Assembly: GCF_048773025.1 (NCBI RefSeq)
Contig: NC_133546.1
Coordinates: forward strand, 65,495,001 to 65,559,000
Source of the DNA: Camelus bactrianus
Taxonomy: Eukaryota; Chordata; Mammalia; Artiodactyla; Camelidae
Length of the DNA stretch: 64,000 nt
Direction of reading: 5' to 3'
Positions 22,959-34,310 of this stretch are shown here, in pieces (position 1 is the stretch's first letter; every line of letters starts with the position of its first letter). The notes under the pieces were generated by a model. The model saw only the letters and a list, made by a program, of their open reading frames with translations, was not told the DNA's origin and did no database searches. Position numbers and translations under genes: made by a program.

Positions 22959-22986
22959 CTGATTGGCTTGACCAGTCACCAATCAG
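22959..22986. repeat. Inverted pair of CCAAT-box motifs
   Basis: CTGATTGG and CCAATCAG are perfect complements 12 bases apart. Each contains a canonical NF-Y type CCAAT core. LTR promoters often carry such pairs, but I could not identify an LTR here, and a promoter role is speculative. Confidence 0.5.
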
Positions 22987-25559
22987 AGCAGAGCACGCTC
23001 TTTGGGTAAAGTTCTCATACCTGGTCCTTCAGTATCCCCTAGTATTCCCTATCCAACCTGCAGTTGACTGCTTCTGGGGCTGGTACCACATCTGTTCACA
23101 AGGTATAAAGTTTGATTATCCATGAGCCAGAAGAATGTATGAAGGGAACATTGAAAGTAGTAGGCAATAGAGACAATCAATACAGTTTTTCCCGTTTTTC
23201 TTTTTTTAGCTCTTTTTCTAGCTGGAGAAAAATATATGCTCATTCCCAAGCACTCAAACCACGTTTCTCCAGAGGCAGTCATGTTACTTAGATTCTTTTT
23301 TCCCCTCTCTATGAATCAGTGGGGCACATATTCAAATGACCCCACTCAAAACAAATGAAATAAAGGTCCCCTGACAATCTGTTAGGCCATAGACTCAATT
23401 ATGGTTCATCCTTAACCTCACAAATGTAATCTACTTAAAGATGACTTATACATTTCCCTGTCATTTTCTTCTTCCAAAAAAGGAGTTTCCTTATATTTAA
23501 ACCCCACCCCAATTGGTCCTTGTATATTTAAATCAATAGCATATATGTAATATAACCTTTGAAAACTTTATCCAGACTGAAGTAGTTTAGAATGGCCCTC
23601 AACTTTTCTTTGCTTTAACACAAACAAGAGGTCAAGTCTTCTCCAACTGCACCATGTGTAAGAAAGAGTGGTTCTCACCCTTATTTTACTGCTTGGCAGG
23701 CTGAAGGCCCCAAGGTCAGCTCAAGGCCCCATCTTTCCAAAGTATGATGGAGCCTGAAGTCTGACCTCTTCTGCACTCCCTTCCAGACTTTTTAGTTTTA
23801 GGGTTTTTTTTTCCCCCAATGTGGCCAGATGGACTTTTTTATATCCTGTACACAGCACTAAGTTTGGATTCCGTTTTTCAAGATTGAATCCAAGTTTAAC
23901 CTCTCAGTGTTACAGGATCTTTCCAAAGGAAAAATTTTCCAACCACTCTGGTGTATTTAAAATGTTTAAATAATTGCATTTTAAAAAAATGATTGCTCCA
24001 TCCAAACTTCCTTCTAGCTTCATATCTATAGCTGGTGGACATTAATACAGCACACACAGAGTTAGAATTGTGCAGGGATTCAACTCATTCTTAGTTCAAA
24101 TTATAAGAAAGGCCGATGCAAATAATTTACTTTATATTAGAAACATACAGAAGCAAATGGGGGAAATGGAACAAAAGATTATATTCTCAATTATGTTTCA
24201 TTTTTCTCAATTATGGCACAAAAAAAGCCTTAGCACTTTCTTATTCACTCCTAAGCAAAGAGTGACCAGATCTCATCCTTTTTCTTCCTCAAACATAGAC
24301 ATAGGGTATCTGATCTGGGTGACATGCTATATTTGTAAAGTAGTTCACTGGGATTGTCTTATATATTTGATAGACTGCTAGATGTATGCAAGTTCAAATG
24401 TTAATTGTCAGTAGTCCCTGTTTTGTTTCACTGTTTGTGTGCATGAAAGCTGGAATCAGGATTCATTCTATAGGCAAGGAACATAAAGGTCTTACCAACT
24501 ACCAAGGGTATTCAGGGGAAGAGACTGGAGCACTGAGTCTGGAATGCAGACTTTTTGACTCGCGGCTATTTTTTCCTCCATGTAAATTCATCAACATGGA
24601 CCTTGGATGGAACTATATGGACTACCTTTATTTAGGGCACACAGAGAGTTTTCACTTATTTCGTGCCCAAACAGACACGTTTGAACAAATCTCAAGTTAC
24701 ATCTAAGAAGGAACCATCATGTATGTTTAGCATCCTGAAGGTATCTGTTAAATTTTGGATGCCCTTCTCTCACATTTTAAAATCTGAGCTGAAGGAAGGC
24801 ATCAGCTTTGGTGATTTGTGATACTTACGTTGATAGTTCCAGGAAGATGTGAACTTTAAACTTTATTTCCAATCATGGATTGAAGGCTTTGTTCCTTAAT
24901 AAAATAATGAATCAGAAGCTAGGTAGTAGAAGTATCTGAAGGCACAGGATTTCCTGCCAAACCACTAAGCCGGCTAGGATCTATGCTCTCCAGAAGGACA
25001 GAACCCCTTCAGTTTTGGATTGACACACATTCATTAAAAGTAAATTAGTGGTTCCATCTGGTCTGACTCATTTGATGGGAACAAGAAGTTCCTCAAAAAT
25101 TACAAATAGGCAGGGGGAAAGGATTGAAAATGAAGGGACACATGGGATTGGCCTTTTGCAATTTTCCTAGGGCTCAGGACCACAAGCATAATGATGTATA
25201 CTTAAAATATTCTGAGCAGACTATCAGCAAGCCCACCTATATGTGAAGATATTTATTGCCCTGCATTAACCCACAGATCAGTTGAATTTTCAGTCTTTAA
25301 CAACTTTCTCTTAATTAAATTTCAAGACTAGTTTCTGTTCTAGTATCAAATGTTAGATTATTAAGGGGTGGAAATAAAGGTGTTCTGAATTTATTCTGAT
25401 TTACTTTTACAAGAACTCATAATAACTTAATTAAAACATAAATTCCTTTATGTCTTGAAAAAGTAGCTCTGAACTTCTATTTTCTAAGCCTTCCATAGGT
25501 TGCTTGTCCCAGTCTATAGTCAGGGAGGGGAGAAGGGCATAGAGAAAGTAAGAAAATGT
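22987..25559. other. No recognisable feature
   Basis: Unique-looking and AT-rich. Plus-strand frames of 103 and 106 codons (24070-24381, 24386-24706) are adjacent but have no domain, no GC contrast with their surroundings, and look like chance. Confidence 0.45.
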
Positions 25560-25654
25560 AAATATATAAATACATAAATGTATATATATACACACACACA
25601 CACATTGATATGTAAAAAATATATATACATTTGTACATATATATATGTATATAT
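25560..25654. repeat. AT/AC-rich compound microsatellite
   Basis: TA and CA dinucleotide runs with ATATATAC-type units interrupted by short spacers. Confidence 0.9.
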
Positions 25655-26657
25655 CTTGAAAGCTGTCAATCACCATTGAAGACTCAAAATACTGTAAATC
25701 AAGTTTATTTATTATAGTCCTTTTGGCAGGGCAAAGATTTTTTCAATTTTTTTGTGAGCCAATCAAAATTCACTTCTTGAGTTCTTAAATTCCATTCTAT
25801 TCCCATCTTAATCTCTTCAGCCTTTATAGACTGATAAAATATACTTGTCTTGGGAGAATTAGTATAAATTATTTTGTTTTTTAAAGTGCTTAATGCAGAA
25901 ATTAAACTTTCAAAAACATACATAAAGATGATGAATTCAATTGACACAGAAGTCTAGTGGATTTACCTCTATACATAAAACTTCCTTGGTTATTCTCATG
26001 GACAACCTTAAACTGGTATGTAAAGTAAGTGTTTCATTGAGTCAATGCTATTAATTCTCTCTGTCATCCGATTTCAAGGGAAAAAGTTCATGAATGATAA
26101 GCCAAAGAGATCTGCCAATTCTGACAATGTATTTTTCTTCTCTCATGGATGAACTGGAAAAAAATTGTTCACTTATATTGCTTATTTTTTGGAAACCTAA
26201 TAATATATTTTTCAGAGAAAGATCATGTGTAGCAACTTTAAAGACATGTGTAAGAGGAAGTGAGGGTATGTTATCAAGAAAAAAACAGTGGAAAATACAG
26301 ACAAATTATCTTTCAGATGTAATTTTATCCAAACACACTGATTTTTTTTTACCCTGTTCTGAATTTGGAAAATAGACTTCAACTTGGTTTGAATTAACAG
26401 TAATTCTTGGGTGGTGGAATAAGTAAGTTCAAGATGTCTAATAATTTTTCACTCTGAGGATCAAGCATTTTATCACAAGAAATCATTGCCAAGTTACAAT
26501 CTATAAAGAAAATATTCTTATTTAATTTTGGCTCCAGGCTTTCTTCACTATAGAGAGCCAAAATTTCCTTCCAAGAGACTTCTAGGATACAACAGTCCTA
26601 ATGTTTTATAACATGGCTACATGTCTATACATACAGTTTAGAATCCACAAAAACATT
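25655..26657. other. No recognisable feature
   Basis: AT-rich unique sequence; frames up to 93 codons without content. Confidence 0.45.
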
Positions 26658-26805
26658 ACTGTTGGTTATTACAAGGTATTGAATATAGTCCCCTGTAGTA
26701 GAAAAGAATCTGAAAAAATATATAAATATTTATATAACTGAATCACTTTGCTGTATACCTGAAACTAACATAGCATTGTAAGTTAACTACAATTTTAACT
26801 GTAAT
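26658..26805 (+). mobile_element. L1 3' end with inverted 5' segment
   Basis: The right part (aaaagaatctgaaaaaatat, then aactgaatcactttgctgta and acctgaaactaacatagc) is the artiodactyl/camelid L1 terminus in sense orientation. The left part (ggttattacaaggtattgaa tatagtcccctgt, 26664-26697) is the complement of the stretch that lies immediately upstream in the same L1 (see the uninverted order at 39885-39925). An inverted 5' segment joined to a sense 3' segment is the product expected of twin priming. Confidence 0.75.
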
Positions 26806-27084
26806 TTGGGGGGCTATGAGAATAACACCCACAAAATTACTGCTGATTTTAAGTCAGGGTTCCTGAAATGGGCTCCAAAAAAGAATGTGTTTACAGATAT
26901 TTGGCTGGCTACTTAATCAGGGTCTTCTAGGGGTAATACTTTGAGTATTACCAACCAATGTCTAGTCCTCTGCTTAAGACATTTAGAAACTAAATATCAT
27001 TATAAGTACATTCCGAGATAATCTATTTCCCCAGGGCTAGTTCATGTAAATCCACTTCATGAGAGATTTATGGTTTATATTTAT

Positions 27085-27490
27085 GGGCTATATTTAGCCT
27101 CCCTCTCTGTGCTCCAGGCACTCTGGACATCTTCCTCCAAATATAATCCTTTCCTCATCTTCTAAACTAGATCCTCCCTATGTCTGAAACACTCTATTGT
27201 CAGATCTCTGCTTCATTCCATTTCAGCAGAAATATCACTGCCTCAGAGAAGCCCTCTCTGATTGCCTTGTCTAGAGTAACTTCCCCCTGGATTTCTTTGT
27301 TCTTCTAACTTACTTTACCTATTCATGTAGCTTTTATTGCTACCTGAAATACTATTCATTTAATTTTCTACCAAATTATCCTCTCTTCCCACAAGTACAT
27401 GAATCCCATGAGGACAATCTTCATCCTTTTCACTGCTACCCCACCAATAAGAACAGCAGAGAGCTGGTGCTTAACATATTTGTAGGAAAG
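27085..27490 (+). mobile_element. L2 LINE 3' end
   Basis: A clear L2 series: ctctgtgctccaggcactct, tcagcagaaatatcactgcc, tcagagaagccctctctgat, cacaagtacatgaatcccat, gaggacaatcttcatcctt, aagaacagcagagagctgg, tgcttaacatatttgtagg. This spans the non-coding 3' region to near the terminus. Confidence 0.85.
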
Positions 27491-27889
27491 AGGGAGAAAG
27501 AGGGCAGCAGCAATGGTAGAACTTTTGAATTTGCCTGTACCCATCCATAAAAACAACACAGCAAAACATTAACTCACACATACCAAATAGCACCTGTAGG
27601 TTCAAAATATGAGCTGCCATCTGCTGCTACCAGATCTGTGTGCTATCAACAACTGTTGAAAAAAGCAGAGACTCCTGCAGTCCTGAAAACCAGAGAACCC
27701 AGAAATCACCAACAGATACTTCTTCCCATGTGGGAGACTACTCACTTTGTGTGCAGTCTGGTGGACCTATGTGAAAACAGCATGCAAAAGTGGGAGAGGG
27801 CATTGTAGGCACTGGTGCAAGGGGCATCTCAGGAAGGCTAGATTGTTCTGAGCCAAATGAACACCAGAAAATAAGCAAAGTCCCTGCCC
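27491..27889 (+). mobile_element. Possible 5' part of the following L1M
   Basis: Text such as cactttgtgtgcagtctggt, gggcatctcaggaaggctag and cccatgtgggagactactc resembles an L1 5' UTR, and L1 sequence lies beyond the MLT2 LTR to the right. If so, the LTR inserted into this L1. I cannot confirm the family. Confidence 0.3.
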
Positions 27890-28405
27890 TGTGCTGATTA
27901 ATTTGATGTGTCAATTTGATTTGGCTATGGAGTGCCAAGATATTTGGTCAAATGTTGCTCTGATTGTTTCTGTGAAGGTGTTTGGGGATGAGATTAACAT
28001 TTAAATTAGTTAGACTGAGCAAAGCAGATTGACCCTCTTAATGTGGGTGGGCCTCATCTGAACATTTGAAGGCTTACATAGAACAAAAAGACTGGTCTTT
28101 CCCTGAGGAAGAGGGTGTTCCTCCTGCTCAACTATCTTCCAACTAGGACACCAGTTTTTGGATGTGAACCAAAACGACAACTCTTCCTGAGTCTCTAGCC
28201 TACCAGCCTTCAGATCAGAACTACACCATCGACTCTCTTGGGTCTTCAGCTGGTCAATTCACCCTACAGATCTTGGGACTTCTTAGTCTCCATGGTAGCA
28301 TGAGCCAATTCTTTATATTAAACATCAATAGATAGATAAATAGATTGAGAGATGATAGATAGATCTCTTACTAGTTCTATTTCTCTGGAAGACTGACTAA
28401 TATAC
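27890..28405 (+). mobile_element. Solo LTR fossil, MLT2 type (ERVL)
   Basis: The whole LTR can be followed: start tgtgctgattaatttgatgt, then aagcagattgaccctctta, atgtgggtgggcctcatctg, acatagaacaaaaagactgg, tgagccaattctttatatta, an internal GATA microsatellite, and the end tatttctctggaagactgac taatata. It has no internal coding region. The divergence is of the order expected for an early placental insertion. It is non-coding and looks nearly full length. Confidence 0.75.
28328..28366. repeat. GATA-type microsatellite inside the LTR
   Basis: Irregular GATA/GATT units at the position where MLT2 LTRs usually carry an ATCT/TATA-type run before ttggttctgtttctctgg. Confidence 0.85.
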
Positions 28406-29040
28406 TTTTTCAGAACGAAGATTTACGGAGGAGAAACTGCTGGAAATAAAATCCAAATTGAGCCTTAAGAGACACGAGAGACAAGAGAAAGAGAAGTTCT
28501 AGCGGAAACTAAATGACTAGTAAAGGTAAAATTCAAAGAGGTAGGTCTAACAACAGGAAAGACAACCCTACAACCCTGTAACTAGAGAAGCTACTCTGGT
28601 CCAGTCTCTTTTTTGAAAACACAGAAAAACATATCTTAAATGTAAGCAACATAAGGCTATAACTTATATCCTATATGAAGCTTATATGATAATAAATGCT
28701 ATTATAATTATTTTTAAAAATCTGTCTCTACATAAAAAGAAGGTTGGTTAGAAAAACATGCCCACAAAACAAGGAAAGCCATAATCATATTTTAAGAGAG
28801 GCTAGAAGACAATTAAGGTGATTGTACAAGATATGAAAGAAGAGCATACATCCAAGGCAGAAAAATTAGATATAAGACAATTGGACTAAATATAGATTTG
28901 AAAAAGGAGCTTTCAGTCTCAGGAAAAAATTAGAGAGAAAATTGTAAAAAAATCCTGTCAGAAATGAAAACTCAACTAGAGAAAATACGAGTAAATACAT
29001 ACCATGAAAAATATTATAAATAAAGAATGAAGGTTCTATT

Positions 29041-29106
29041 AAAAAGAAAGAAGAAGAAGAAGGAGGAGGAGGAGGAGAAGGAAAAAGAGGGGGAGGAGGA
29101 GAAGAT
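29041..29106 (+). repeat. Polypurine (GAA/GGA)n tract
   Basis: A run of AAG, then AGG, then GGGAGG units on the plus strand, an A/G-only strand of about 60 bases. Such mirror-like purine tracts can adopt triplex structures. It lies just upstream of the SINE, inside the L1. Confidence 0.9.
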
Positions 29107-29124
29107 CAATTTTAAAAATATACC

Positions 29125-29206
29125 TGTGGTGGAAGGGTAATAGCTCAGTGGCAGGGCACATGCTTAGCATGCAGGAGGTCCTGTGTTCAATTCCCATGAC
29201 CTCTAT
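29125..29206 (+). mobile_element. tRNA-Ala-derived SINE, Vic-1-like (camelid)
   Basis: The body is a tRNA-Ala relic: A box around tagctcagtggcaggg (29141), anticodon arm gcttagcatgc with AGC at 29166-29168, B box around gtgttcaattcc (29183-29194), and a 3' acctcta ending in A-rich sequence. Imperfect flanking repeats tttaaaaatatacct (29111) and tttaaaaaatacacct (29207) look like its target-site duplication in the L1. From memory of the family, camelid Vic-1 SINEs have this tRNA-Ala head. It is not a functional tRNA gene, because the acceptor and T arms no longer pair well. Confidence 0.8.
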
Positions 29207-31614
29207 TTAAAAAATACACCTATAAAATAACAATCTCCAGAGAGAAAATGTAATGTCAGAAAAAATGTAAAAACTATGTATTTTTTTAAAATGACCTGAA
29301 GTGGACAAATTCCTTGATAGATCAACTACAAAAGCAAACTCAAGAAGAAATAGATAATGTGAATGACTCTATATCTTTTAAATACATTGTGTTTGTAGTT
29401 AAAATCTTCTCACAAATAAATTTTGTTGAATTGTAGCAAACAATTAAGCAATAAACACTACCAATTCTAAAGAAAATCTTCCAGAAATTTCAAAAGGAGG
29501 GAATACTTCCCCACTCATTTAGTAATATCAGGATTACTCTGAAGCAAAAACCACACAAAGACATTAGGAGAAAGAAAAACTAAAGATCAACATCCCTCAT
29601 GAACAAAGATGCAAAAATTCTAAACAAAACTTCAGTCAAATTACATCTAACAATACATAAAAAGGCTAAGAGTTTATTCCAGGAATGCAAGGTGTTTTTA
29701 ACATTTGAAAATCAATCAATATAATTCACCATATTAAAAAATGAAGTAAGAGTACCATATGAGAAGTTCAAAGGATGTGGAAGAAGTATTTCCTAACACA
29801 TTCTTGATCAAATTCTCAGCAAATTATGGATAAAAGGAACTTTTCTCAACCTCACAGAACTGATAAGAGGCAGCTATGAAAAACCTAGAGCTGTCAGTAT
29901 ACTTAATGATGAGAAAATGAAGTTTTTACTCCTAAGATCAATAATGGCAAGGATATCTGCTTTGACCATTCATATACAACATGGTCCAAGAGGTTAAAAA
30001 AAGGAAAATAAGAGATGTCCATATTAAAGAAAAAAAAGAGGTAAAGTGTATATATTTACAGATGACATGCTCACTTGTATAAAACACCTGATGCAATCCA
30101 CAAAAAAGGCTACTAGAACTACTGGGGAAGTTTATCTAAACTGCAGAATTTATATATATACACAAATATCAAGTATAACAAGTTGGTTGTACAAAAACTA
30201 ACAATCAGAAGTTAAAATAATTAAAACATTGTTATTTTCAATTACATCACAAATATGAAGTACTCAGGGATAAATCTGGCAAAAGAAGTACAAGACATTG
30301 GCATTGAAAACTACAAGATATTGAGAAAAAAATAAAGAACTAAATAAATAGAGAGAAATAACTTGTTTATGAGTTGGAAAACTCATATTGTTAAATTATA
30401 AATTCTTCCCAAATTGATCTATAGATTCAGAACATTTGTGATCAAAATCCAGCAAGGTATTCTTGTATTAACTGATATGCCATGTCTAAAATTTCTTTGG
30501 AAATGCAAAGGACTTAGAACAGCTAAAGTAATTTTGAAAAAAATAAGGAAGGCTAAAAGTCATCAAGACACTATAGTATTGGCATAAATATAGACAAATA
30601 GATCAAAAGAGTAAACAGCACAGAAGTATATTTTGATATATATGGATAATTGGCTTTTGACAATGGTGCAAAGGCAATTCAGTGGAGAAAAAGTAGCATT
30701 TTAAACAAATAATGCTGGAAAAATTGGATATCCACATGCAGAAAAATCTAAAATAATCATAGATCTAAACATAGAATTTAAAAAAATGAAAAATATAAAA
30801 CTTCTAGAAAAAAACAGAAGATAAAATTTTTATGACCTTGAGTTAGGCAAAATTTCTTAATTGTGACACTAAAAAACACAATCCATAAAAAACAAATTGA
30901 TAAACTGGACCTCATCAACATTAAAAGTTTTTCCTGTTTCAACTACAGTGTTACAAACATGAAAAGATAAGCCACAGACTATAAGAACAATTTTGTAAAG
31001 CATGTGTCTAATAAAGGATGTGTATCCAGAATATACAAAGAATTATCAAACTCTATAATAAAAAAGCAAATAACCCAACAAAAAATGGGCTAAAAATTTG
31101 AATAGACACTTCAACAAAGAAGATACATAGATGACAAACAAGCTCATAGAAAGATATTCAGCGATGGCCTCAAACTGAACACAACTCAAATGCCTATCAA
31201 AAGATAAATGGATAAACACACTGTGGCATAGCCATCCAGTGGACTAATCAGAAATAAATAGCAGTAAACTATTATTAATTACCGTGCAACAACATGGAAG
31301 AATCTCAAAATCATTATGCCAAATAATAAGAATAAAATAATTATGCTCTCATGGATGACTGGAGATTGAGAGCAGGGAGGAATGGGAAGGAATGATAAAG
31401 GGGCAGGAAGAACCTTTTAAGGTTAACAGATGTTCACTGTTGCCTGCAGTCTTGCTAATGCTTTTTGTATAGTTGCAGAGAGTGGAACATTTTGCTTGAT
31501 TCTACATTATTTAAGAGTGGCTGTATTCAACAATGAGCTCATAAAATTCCTGGAAATTGAACAATATGTTATTGAAAACTGCTTTGGACAAGCTTCAGCA
31601 CACCACTGTCTGAC

Positions 31615-31735
31615 CCTCTTAAAAGACCTAGGCCCAGATGGTTTGATGGTAGAATTCTAACAAAACTTCAAAGGTCCCAACACTACATAAAATTTCCCAA
31701 AGCACAGAAAATCTTTCTATGAAGCAAATGTAATA
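31615..31735 (+). mobile_element. L1 ORF2 fragment (separate copy)
   Basis: aaagacctaggcccagatgg, tttgatggtagaattctaac and aaaacttcaaaggtccc match the ORF2 region that in a normal L1 lies well upstream of the 3' end just to the left. It is therefore a separate fragment or a rearranged piece. Bases 31431-31614 before it are unassigned. Confidence 0.6.
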
Positions 31736-32604
31736 TGTTGTACATACATATATATATCACTATGGGGTATATTCTGGTCAGCTCTCTGCAAAAACAGTGG
31801 GCTGCAAGCTGCTAAAACATTGCGGTTTTCCTCTTAAATCTTCCTACAGAGCAAACAATAAATTAAAAAAAATACTATGTGAAATAAAAGATTGGATGTG
31901 ACATCAAGTAATTAAATTAAATTGAATATAACCACTTGCTATTAACCAGAATAATCTTTTCTATGCAATAATAAGTGATAATGGTAGGCTGACAAATAGA
32001 ATGCACAAGTTTTTAAAAATTTAAACACATATATAATTGTGGAGTATAGTTCAGAAAAATAGAAACGGTTTTGGGACAATGGAATGAGAGGTTAACATAA
32101 TATTCATTTATAATATCTGTAATTCTATTATATTATTTATTGTAGAAAACAAAAGAAGAAAATCAAAGAAAAAATGGAATACAATCTACCCCAGTGGAAA
32201 TAAAGCCATACAACATTAGTATTAGAGAACAATTTCAGTCAGTTATAAAGTGATTTTTTTATTTTAATGGCTGTTGAAGTTTTTATATGATCAGTTATTA
32301 GCTGAGATTTACACTGACTTTTCTCATTTGGGGGATTTCCATTTAACTCATGCTACCTGAAAATACATTCTCTTTACAAGAGTTAACACACTTCTGTTTA
32401 CAAATAATCCAGATAGTCTCTGGCTAAGAAGAGCAGAAAATTTGGTTCTTTGTGGGCAAATGTGCCCCTGACCCCCTCTGCCCCAGGTAGGACATTTTGA
32501 ATATCCTTCCAGCTGACCCCTAATAGAAATATGCACTAGATCTTAAAGATGGAAAAATGTATACATGAAAAGTGATACTTTATTATTGAACACAAAAGCA
32601 AGCT
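31736..32604. other. No recognisable feature
   Basis: AT-rich, without frame or named repeat. Confidence 0.45.
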
Positions 32605-32800
32605 GTGAAGAGAGGAAAGGGCGGAGACTGTAAAATCAGAGGTCCTGTCTCTGTGTCTCCCTTCTGGCATGAAGTGGTGTGACCTTGGCCAAGTCATTCA
32701 CCACCTAGGAGGGACTGTAAAGAACAAATGTGACAATACACTGGAGAGTATTTGTGGAACGTGAAGTTCTATACACATATTGACTGTAGAGCACATCGTT
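32605..32800 (+). mobile_element. MIR SINE, nearly full length
   Basis: gactgtaaaatcagaggtcc, gtggtgtgaccttggccaag, tcattcaccacctaggagg and gtggaacgtgaagttctata follow the MIR order from 5' half to 3' half. Confidence 0.7.
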
Positions 32801-33099
32801 ATGACAGAAACATAAAGAAAGTACAGTAAGATGGGTCAATAGTATTGACCTGCATTTAAATAAAAACTAAGAAACAATCTACATTTAATGATAAATAAGA
32901 GAGGAGAAAAGAAACTAAATGAGATTCTTTCAGAAAATGACAAAGTTTTCTTTGGAATTATTGAGCAGAGCGATGTACATTGGCTCCAATTAACCATGCA
33001 ATTATAGAAAAGATTTTCATTCTTCCCTCTTCTGTAAATAAGAATGATATTTAGCACTTCTCTTTCCCACAGTACAGTAATGACATAATAGCTCTGTGC

Positions 33100-34310
33100 T
33101 TTAAAATATTTTGGATTGCTTCAAAAATGAAGTGCTAAAGATATTCGCCGCCTCGTAAATCTAACACAGAACATTCCTGCAGATTCCACTATGGTTGAAA
33201 AGGTGGTAATTATAAATGGAGAGAAAAAAAAATTTCAAAATGACAAAAGAATTAAAATGACACCACAAGCATTGGATTAAAAAAGAAAGAACTGGAAAGT
33301 CAGGTTATCTAGTGGCAGGAATTCAGCCCTTATTTAAAATCAGATGTGACAGTTTCGATCACTCAACTTCATGCTACAGCTGGCGGGCTGCCTAGTCCGT
33401 GAAGGAGAAGTGAAACAGGAATTCAATGTGGTAATTAGATAAGGTGTAAATCCCTAAGATATTTTTCAAAGAGAAAATATTTTCAAATACTACTAAAGTC
33501 ACTTTTAATTTAAGCTAGAGAACTTCAAAGTGCCTCATTTTCAAAATAAGCCTGAAGAAATGAACTCCAAGCACAAAGTGCTGTAGTTGACTCTCTGGAT
33601 AAAACAGCTCAAGGCTCATTAAAAAGAATAAAGCAATCAGGACACTCAATGCATTTCTAGAAGTTGTCAACATTCCTATTATTCCAATTATCACTTTGAC
33701 CCTTAGGGGCTATTAGTCTCACTTAAAAAAAAAAAAAAAAAAAAAAAGTCAGCAACTGAATGGTCCTTCACCCAAACCCATGGCACAACATCAAGCCCCT
33801 TTGCTGAAAGATTTCACCTAAATGTGTGAAATTAATCCTTGTTCTGGAGCAGTGGGTTGGGTGTCTTAAAAGCCTGCTTGTTTCCTTGAGCCGAACCTTG
33901 CAACACAGATGAGTTTAATATTTCAGGAGCAGACACTAGGGGAAGCGGTGAGCCTGCCAATTCTGTAACAGACACCAGCGTGTCGTCATGGCTCACAAAG
34001 ACCACCTTTGTGGGTTGCATTCTTTTCCCATCAGGCAGTGCTGCCCTGACCCGTGGTGTGTTTTTAGTTTCCAAAGAATGCTGATCCTCTCTAAATGATC
34101 TACTGAAAACTGAGTGTTGAAGCACAAATGAAAAGTGAAAAGTGCCATTGAGCGTGCCACATAATTATTTCATGGGCTACTGCAAGTTAGCAAAGGCACG
34201 TTTCAGCTTTTGAGATGGTAAAGCCAGCCCACGCTGTATCATAATATTTTGTGTGTTTTCTGGAAGCAGCTTTAAATCCCCCTGTTCCTGGGTTGGTGGC
34301 TGTAGAAAAG
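33100..34310. promoter_or_regulatory. Candidate conserved non-coding block
   Basis: About 1.2 kb without a named repeat inside a repeat-dense window. It keeps several CpGs (for example attcgccgcctcgtaaat at 33143) and has many homeodomain-type cores (GGATTA at 33272, TAATT words). Long repeat-free unique DNA of this kind is often developmental enhancer sequence. The minus strand is open for 97 codons at 33832-34125 (with QPTKVVFVSHDDTLVSV), so an unrecognised exon or pseudogene is an alternative. Conservation cannot be judged from one sequence. Confidence 0.3.
33725..33747 (+). repeat. (A)23 tract
   Basis: Twenty-three A residues. No LINE, SINE or retrocopy body is visible to its left, so it may be the tail of an unrecognised insertion or a slippage product. 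Confidence 0.9.

Larger units (their letters stand above)
28406..31430 (+). mobile_element. L1M LINE, long decayed copy
   Basis: From 29295 the order of ORF2 is clear: gtggacaaattccttgatag, agaagaaatagataatgtg, catccctcatgaacaaagat, aattctaaacaaaacttc, gccaggaatgcaagg-like text (29680), the reverse-transcriptase motif FTDDM at 30055-30069, cttttgacaatggtgcaaag, ttcaacaaagaagatacata. Near 31160 the copy jumps to the 3' region (actcaaatgcctatcaaaag, aacaacatggaagaatctca), so some hundred bases are deleted. The endonuclease half of ORF2 is not visible; 28406-29040 is only plausibly L1. Many stops and frameshifts. It carries a purine microsatellite and a SINE. Confidence 0.8.

Noticed and set aside
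24070-24706. Two adjacent plus-strand frames of 103 and 106 codons
   Set aside because: No shared frame, no domain, no GC contrast, no splice or poly(A) context that would favour a gene.
29125-29206. Functional tRNA-Ala gene
   Set aside because: Mismatches in the acceptor and T arms, an A-rich tail and a target duplication show a SINE.
33100-33747. Possible plus-strand retrocopy ending in the (A)23 tract
   Set aside because: The nearest AATAAA is about 100 bases upstream, no coding text is recognisable and no flanking duplication was found.
33832-34125. Minus-strand frame of 97 codons in unique sequence
   Set aside because: Not called as a gene because I recognise no family and see no supporting start or splice context; kept only as an alternative reading of the non-coding block.
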